Origin: Enterococcus innesii
GTDB lineage: Bacteria; Bacillota; Bacilli; Lactobacillales; Enterococcaceae
Assembly: GCA_018982785.1 (NCBI GenBank)
Contig: JAHHEN010000007.1
Location: forward strand, 1-64,000
Direction of reading: 5' to 3'
DNA: 64,000 bases
Shown: positions 59,326-64,000 of the stretch, in pieces
Layout: every line of letters begins with the position of its first letter
Position numbering within the stretch: position 1 is the stretch's first letter
Made by a program: the position numbers and the translations under genes
Notes under the pieces: model-generated
Told to the model about the DNA's origin: nothing
Databases searched by the model: none
The model's input: the letters and a program-made list of their open reading frames with translations, nothing else

Positions 59326-59762
59326 TCAACGTCCGCCTCCTTCTCAAGATAAAACTGTTCGATTTTTGCTAAGGCTTGACCAAAGGCTTGTTTTTCTTCT
59401 GCCGTCAAATAGGTCAGCATTTCTTGGTGCGCCTTGCTGCGTTTTTCTTTCATTCGCTGTGCCTCTTGCTTGCCTGCTTCCGTCAGCGAAATCAGATGGC
59501 TGCGTTTATCTTTCGGATCGACTTCTTTTTGGATCAGCCCTTTTTCAGCCAGTTTCTTTAGTAGTTCGCCAGTGGATGTCGAACGAATCGCTAAATACGC
59601 GGCGAGATCTTTTTGGGTCAACGTGCCTTTTTCGTCCAATACCAGTAAACAATTGAACTGCCCCCGTCCCGGCATAAAGCGTCCATACTTTTGTTCCGCA
59701 TACCGCCGATTTAATTTATACACTTCAAACAATCGTTCCACGATTTCTTGTTCGGAAACCAT
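59322..59762 (-). CDS. MarR-family regulator of the MFS exporter
   Basis: The 146-residue winged-helix dimer has the recognition region LTQKDLAAYLAIRSTSTGEL and wing DPKDKRSHLISLTEAG. ATG 59762 has AAAGGAGCTG upstream. Palindromes with core TAGGTACCTA lie upstream and inside its promoter, supporting autorepression. Confidence 0.92.
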   Translation of the reverse strand: MVSEQEIVERLFEVYKLNRRYAEQKYGRFMPGRGQFNCLLVLDEKGTLTQKDLAAYLAIRSTSTGELLKKLAEKGLIQKEVDPKDKRSHLISLTEAGKQEAQRMKEKRSKAHQEMLTYLTAEEKQAFGQALAKIEQFYLEKEADVD

Positions 59763-59798
59763 CGACCTTCAGCTCCTTTCGCCTCTTCACTATTTAGA

Positions 59799-59855
59799 TA
59801 GGTACCTAGTTAAAAGTCCGCTCTCCATTTTACATAGGTACCTATCTATTGTCAA
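59799..59855 (-). promoter_or_regulatory. marR-MFS promoter with two palindromic operators
   Basis: Minus strand: TTGACA (59855-59850), 17 bases, TAAAAT (59832-59827). The spacer holds ATAGGTACCTAT (59834-59845). A second TAGGTACCTA is at 59799-59808, 36 bases away centre to centre. Same architecture as the 44216-44273 promoter. Confidence 0.85.
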
Positions 59856-59894
59856 GGAAGGATTGACAATGAGAGCGGGTACAGCAACCAAAAA

Positions 59895-59929
59895 CAAAAA
59901 AAGCATTGAAACTTACGCTTCAATACTTT
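59895..59929 (-). terminator. terminator overlapping the end of the dus gene
   Basis: AGTATTGAA pairs with TTCAATGCT, followed by TTTTTTT. The stop codon lies in the loop. Confidence 0.8.
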
Positions 59930-60898
59930 CCTCGTGGTTCTTTTTCTCAGCAAACTCTGCCAGCAGTTGCCGAACTTCATCCGTTGATTTGGTATTCATC
60001 AATTTTGCTCGCAAATCACTGGCACCAGGGAAGCCTTTGACATAGATTTTAAAGAAACGATGCAATCCTGCGATCGAGCGTGGCACCATTTTGGCGTAAT
60101 GGTCCTGCAAGTCTAATTGCAGCTGCAACAAGCCTAATAGCTCTTCTGAGGTATGCTCTTTTGGTTCTTTTTCAAAGGCATAGGGATTCTTGAAAATACC
60201 CCGACCGATCATGATTCCGTCTACGCCATATTTTTCTGCTAGCTCTAAACCTTTGGTACGATCAGGGATATCGCCGTTGATCGTCAGCTTCGTTTGTGGG
60301 GCGATTCTATCCCGCAAGGCAACCACTTCAGGAATTAATTCCCAATGAGCATCGACCTTGCTCATTTCTTTGCGGGTTCGCAAATGGATCGAAAGGTTGG
60401 CGATATCCTGTTGCAGGACATGGGTCAACCAAGCTTCCATTTCTCCTAGTTCGGTATAGCCCAAACGCGTCTTGACACTGACCGGCAGCCCGCCAGCTTT
60501 GGCTGCTTGGATCAGCTCAGCCGCAACGTCCGGTCGCAAGATCAAGCCGCTGCCTTTGCCTCGTCCGGCAACGTTTGGCACTGGGCAGCCCATATTTAAG
60601 TCGATCCCTTTAAAGCCCATCTCCGCTAAGCCGATACTCATCTCACGGAAATACTCTGGCTTGTCGCCCCAAATGTGGGCTACCATCGGTTGCTCATCTT
60701 CGGTGAAGACTAAACGTCCTCGCACACTGTCGCGTCCTTCTGGATGGCAGTAACTATCGGAGTTGGTGAATTCCGTAAAGAAAACATCTGGTGCGCCGGC
60801 AGCTTGAACGACATGCCGAAAAACGACATCGGTGACATCTTCCATTGGTGCTAGGATAAAAAAGGCTTCGGCAATTCAGCCCAAAAATTTGTTGTCAT
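59913..60898 (-). pseudogene. tRNA-dihydrouridine synthase, second Dus (one-base frame break near the N-terminus)
   Basis: FMN-dependent tRNA-uridine reductase. The catalytic Cys is in [18 protein letters not shown], the phosphate loop is [15 protein letters not shown], and GDIPD is the barrel strand. The true start is probably ATG 60898 ([13 protein letters not shown], with GGAG nine bases upstream). A T6 run (plus-strand A6, 60858-60863) lacks one base, so the first 19 codons fall out of frame and stop. Adding it gives [19 protein letters not shown], the family start. Restored length 328. It differs from DusB at 5232 and belongs to a DusC-like branch. Confidence 0.9.
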
Positions 60899-60962
60899 GA
60901 TTTACGCTCCATTTCTTTGTCCAAGGATCTTATTTTATGACCCCACTTGCAAAACAAACCCC

Positions 60963-60991
60963 ATTATACTAAGAATGCGTCAAAGAAGCAA
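60963..60991 (-). promoter_or_regulatory. promoter of the second dus gene
   Basis: Minus strand: TTGCTT, 17 bases, TATAAT. It overlaps the end of the terminator of the LOG gene. Confidence 0.55.
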
Positions 60992-61034
60992 AAGAGCAAG
61001 ACGACACCCGCCGGTGCTTCGCCTTGCTCTTTTG
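60988..61034 (-). terminator. terminator after the LOG-family gene
   Basis: A perfect 13-base stem GCAAAAGAGCAAG/CTTGCTCTTTTGC encloses a GC-rich 21-base loop. Confidence 0.75.
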
Positions 61035-61044
61035 CAACAGACGC

Positions 61045-61605
61045 TTAATACTGCCGAATAACTGGCGGTTCGTAGGCTTGAATAAAGGCTTCAAGTTCAT
61101 TCGTTGTTTGCGCAAAACCGATTTTTTCGCGATCGGCCTGCGTCAAGAACTCGTTTTCCACCATATTGTCATACAAGGCTCTCGTTGCGTGGTAAAAGTT
61201 GTTCACATCATAAAAAGCACAAGGATTCGGGTTTTGACCGATTCTTGACCACGAGATCATCTCCGTGATTTCTTCCAGCGTACCCGGACCACCTGGCAGT
61301 GCGACAAACGCCTGCGACAATTCGAACATTTTTCGTTTTCTTTCTGACATTGTCTCGACGACATGGAGTTCGGTCAATCCAGGATGTGCTAGTTCCCGAT
61401 CCTTTAAAAAGGTTGGGATCACCCCGATCACCTGACCGCCATTTTCTAAGACAGCATCTGCCAGCACGCCCATCAAGCCGGCTTTTCCGCCGCCATAAAC
61501 TAGCGTATTTTTTCTTGAAGCGATCCACTGCCCCAATTCTTGGGCGGCTGTTGCAAAACTAGGTTCATTACCGACACTGGCACCACAATAGACTGCAATT
61601 TTCAT
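61045..61605 (-). CDS. LOG-family protein (TIGR00730; nucleotide 5'-monophosphate nucleosidase-like)
   Basis: The 186-residue Rossmann-like protein has the family motifs VYGGGKAGLMGVLADA and ALPGGPGTLEEI (PGGxGTxxE) with the catalytic Arg/Glu region. Relatives release ribose phosphate from AMP-like nucleotides (cytokinin LOG enzymes and bacterial homologues). The bacterial role is unsure. ATG 61605 has GGAG six bases upstream. Confidence 0.9.
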   Translation of the reverse strand: MKIAVYCGASVGNEPSFATAAQELGQWIASRKNTLVYGGGKAGLMGVLADAVLENGGQVIGVIPTFLKDRELAHPGLTELHVVETMSERKRKMFELSQAFVALPGGPGTLEEITEMISWSRIGQNPNPCAFYDVNNFYHATRALYDNMVENEFLTQADREKIGFAQTTNELEAFIQAYEPPVIRQY

Positions 61606-61691
61606 AAAACTCTCCATCATCCTTCTCAATCATTTTGAAATAGTATATCATGATTCTGATAAAGGTTCTGGGAAAGGATGGGAAAAAATTT

Positions 61692-62033
61692 ATGAACATT
61701 GAGGAATATCAACGATTTATTAGTGACTTCTACAAAGCCCGCAACTGGTATCAATATGATCCGTTTATTCGGGCGAATTTTTTAGCAGAGGAAGTCGGAG
61801 AAGTGAGCCGTGCCATTCGGACATTGGAGATCGGTCGTGACCGTCCCGATGAACAAGAAGGCTTGCCAGAAGAAAAACTGGCAAACCTGACGGAAGAATT
61901 GGGCGATGTACTGGATAACTTATTTATTCTCGCCGATAAATACGATATTTCTCTAGAGACGATCATGCAAAAACACAAAGAAAAGCTATTGTCTCGCTAT
62001 CAAATGGACCATATGACAGAAAAAAACAGCTAA
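61692..62033 (+). CDS. MazG-like nucleotide pyrophosphohydrolase
   Basis: The 113-residue all-alpha NTP-PPase has the metal-binding Glu/Asp pattern EEVGEVSRAIR and LTEELGDVLDNLFILAD. It probably hydrolyses non-canonical (d)NTPs as house-cleaning. ATG 61692 has AAAGGATGGG upstream, and an in-frame upstream reading is less supported. Monocistronic with its own terminator. Confidence 0.88.
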   Translation: MNIEEYQRFISDFYKARNWYQYDPFIRANFLAEEVGEVSRAIRTLEIGRDRPDEQEGLPEEKLANLTEELGDVLDNLFILADKYDISLETIMQKHKEKLLSRYQMDHMTEKNS

Positions 62034-62085
62034 CGGGCTACTTGTTGCGTAACGAGCAGCGGCAAAGGTTGCTTTTCTTAAATAC

Positions 62086-62135
62086 AAAAAACCAACGTTT
62101 CTGTGGTCGATTGGCCAGTGAACCGTTGGTTTTCT
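62086..62135. terminator. terminator between mazG-like and the siderophore-binding gene
   Basis: AAAAACCAACG pairs with CGTTGGTTTTC around a long loop. The convergent genes share it. Confidence 0.75.
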
Positions 62136-62183
62136 TCTATTATATAAAAAGTTGGTTCTCCTTTTTATGGGAATAGGAGGTGT

Positions 62184-63197
62184 TTATTGTGCCATTTGCT
62201 CTACCAGTTCTTCCAATCCAGTCAAGGCTTGGTAGCCGTAGCCAAAGAGATAATTGTAGTCCATGCTGTAGACTTGTTTGTTTTTGATGGCTTTCATGCT
62301 GGAGAGTTTGTCATTTTTGTACAAGCCTTCAATGATTTCTTGACCAGAAACACTGCCTTCGATTGTTGACCAGTCGCCGACGATCAAGACATCGGGATCC
62401 GTTTCGATCAAGGTTTCGACACTGACTTCCCCTGAATAGTCTTGAAACACATTGTTCAGTTTGATCATGTCAAAGTTGCTATTGAAAAAAGACTCGTCTT
62501 GAGCGGCATAAACACTGACCACACTTGGATCGGACATAAAGAGATGGGCAAAGGTTTGCTCTTCTTTGTCTGCTACTTTTTCTTCCAAGGCACTCTGGCG
62601 ATCCTTTAATTCTTTTTCAAAAGCAGCGGCTGCCTCAGGGACATTGAAGAGCTTACCAAGGTTTTCAATGTCTTGATAAACGGAATCAAACGTCGCCCCA
62701 GTGACAGAGGTTTCTTGGACGTAAGTCGGAATGCCCATCTCGTTCAAGGAATCAACGGTGCCGACGCCCCAATCTTGGTTATCAAAAAGTCCTCCACGGC
62801 CAAAAATCAAATCTGGATCCACACTTAAGGCTGTTTCTTTACTGATATAGTCGCTGCCCAGGTCGTTGAGTTCTGCATAATCGGCAGCAACTTCCTCATC
62901 AGCGGCACCAAAGGTTGCACCGACACCCGCAATCTGATCCTTGAGGCCGAGATGCAGCAGCAATTCCGCTGCTGGTCGTGTGTTGGCTACGACTTTTTTC
63001 GGTGCCTCATTAAAGGTTTGATCCTTGGCGGTCCATTGCGTGCCGCCTTCTGCTTTGGTGTAGTTGCTGATGGTTAAAGGATACGTACTTTCTGCCTGTG
63101 AGGAAGAAGCCGAAGTTCCTTCATCCTTCGTATTGCCGCAAGCGCTTAATGTAAAGACTGCCAATCCTACCCCAATCATTTTTCCCCATTTATTCAT
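62184..63197 (-). CDS. iron-siderophore/cobalamin-type ABC substrate-binding lipoprotein
   Basis: The 337-residue protein has a lipobox (FTLSACGN, Cys near residue 20) and the FecB/BtuF fold of two lobes joined by a helix (ALSVDPDLIFGRGG, ETLIETDPDVLIVGDW). It binds a metal chelate outside the membrane. Siderophore, haem and cobalamin cannot be told apart from sequence. ATG 63197 has AAAAGGAGC upstream and overlaps the ATPase end by eight bases. Confidence 0.88.
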   Translation of the reverse strand: MNKWGKMIGVGLAVFTLSACGNTKDEGTSASSSQAESTYPLTISNYTKAEGGTQWTAKDQTFNEAPKKVVANTRPAAELLLHLGLKDQIAGVGATFGAADEEVAADYAELNDLGSDYISKETALSVDPDLIFGRGGLFDNQDWGVGTVDSLNEMGIPTYVQETSVTGATFDSVYQDIENLGKLFNVPEAAAAFEKELKDRQSALEEKVADKEEQTFAHLFMSDPSVVSVYAAQDESFFNSNFDMIKLNNVFQDYSGEVSVETLIETDPDVLIVGDWSTIEGSVSGQEIIEGLYKNDKLSSMKAIKNKQVYSMDYNYLFGYGYQALTGLEELVEQMAQ

Positions 63198-63971
63198 CTG
63201 TTTGCTCCTTTTCAAAATAATAATGAAACCCTAATCCTCCTGTGATCGGATGATGGTAAATACTGCATTTCACGCCATAGATCTCTTCGATCAGTTCTTC
63301 TGTCAGCAGCGTTTCTGGTTCGCCATACCCTACGACCCGACCATCTTTTAAGGCATAGATGATGTCGCAATAGTTGGCTGCTTGTTCCAAATTATGCAGC
63401 GCCGCCAACAAGCCAATCTTCAGATGCTTGACGGTCTCTAAGATTTCCAGCTGGTAACGGATATCCAAATGATTGGTCGGCTCATCGAGAATCATAAATT
63501 TCGGTTCTTGGGTGATGGCACGAGCAAGGACGACCCGCTGTTTTTCGCCTCCTGATAATGAGAGGTAGCTGCGTTTTCTGTAGGCACTTAACCCTGTTTT
63601 GGCTAAGGCTTCGGTGACCAGCTCATGATCGGCTTTGGTGTCTTGTTCCAACAACCCCTTGTGGGGCGTGCGGCCTAAAAGCACCATCTGTTCTACTGTT
63701 AAATCAAAGCTCAACTCATTGAACTGACTGACGACGCTGACTTGCTGGGCGACTTTTTTTCGGAACTTTTCAAAATATTCATCTCACCCAAATAAATTTC
63801 GCCGCTGTCAGGTTTCAACGTTTTGTAGATGGCTTTTAACAACGTGGACTTCCCACTGCCATTAGACCCAATCAAACCGACAAATTGCCCTTGTGCGGTT
63901 TGGACGGAGATGTCTTTTAGAATCTGCTGATCCCCGATCGTCAGATTGAGCTTTTCAACTGCCAATTTCAT
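63190..63971 (-). pseudogene. iron-siderophore-type ABC transporter ATPase (one-base frame break)
   Basis: FecE/FhuC-like ATPase. The first frame has Walker A IGSNGSGKSTLLKA. At an A7 run (plus-strand T7 at 63754-63760) one missing base shifts SSEKKVAQQVSVVSQFNELSF out of frame. The second frame has signature LSLSGGEKQRVVLARA, Walker B FMILDEPTNHLD and switch His LAALHNLEQA. Restored length 260. The start ATG 63971 has GGGGG upstream and probably overlaps a permease stop (ATGA); the permease itself lies past the window end. Confidence 0.88.
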
Positions 63972-64000
63972 CTCGTCACCCCCAAAGTTGTATTGTCGTT

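Overview
The window reads as a low-to-moderate GC Firmicute of the genus Enterococcus. The 16S V1 hairpin near 2870-2910 and the V2 region match, from memory, the E. casseliflavus / E. gallinarum group. The order mfd-(SpoVB-like)-rqcP-divIC-S1-tilS-hpt-ftsH-hslO-dusB-lysS-rRNA, an Ldt(fm)-type L,D-transpeptidase, an arginine deiminase operon and many PTS genes all fit this. No database search was run.

Layout. 1-3450: an rRNA operon on the minus strand (23S 5' part, tRNA-Ala, 16S) with four tandem promoter candidates. 3600-18680: a long minus-strand housekeeping block for translation, division, repair and proteolysis. 18900-22060: ldh, the L,D-transpeptidase and a small EIIB-like protein on the plus strand. 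22080-27980: small redox, detoxification and membrane genes. 28097-34176: the arginine deiminase cluster arcA-arcB-arcC-crp-arcD-argR with a cre site. 34446-36831: oligoendopeptidase and TspO. 36914-41735: a cellobiose-type PTS operon with its PRD regulator. 41831-46996: a GT8 glycosyltransferase, two paralogous FMN reductases, and a MarR-ABC exporter operon. 46999-48412: a phage-like module of divergent XRE-ImmA and membrane coiled-coil genes around four operators. 48411-53510: a phnD-C-E-E-phosphoesterase operon with a divergent Crp/Fnr gene. 53648-56684: an antiterminator-controlled beta-glucoside PTS. 56789-60898: RarD, a MarR-MFS exporter operon and a dihydrouridine synthase. 61045-64000: LOG-family protein, MazG-like protein and part of an iron-siderophore/cobalamin-type ABC importer.

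How genes work together. ArcA, ArcB and ArcC turn arginine into ornithine, ammonia, CO2 and ATP, ArcD probably exchanges arginine for ornithine, and Crp/Fnr, ArgR and CcpA (cre) would set expression. LicT reads two RAT/terminator pairs to control bglP. Both MarR exporter loci have two palindromes, one of them filling the -35/-10 spacer, which suggests autorepression relieved by a ligand.

Quality warning. At least ten genes carry an apparent frame break, and nearly all are explained by one missing base in an A/T run: ftsH, rqcP, the SpoVB-like flippase (two breaks), vanZ-like, arcD, the membrane gene before the PTS EIIC, the ABC exporter, bglP, the second dus gene and the iron ABC ATPase. The uniform direction, the homopolymer context and the involvement of core genes point to consensus sequencing errors rather than decay. 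I therefore describe these genes as probably intact in the organism.
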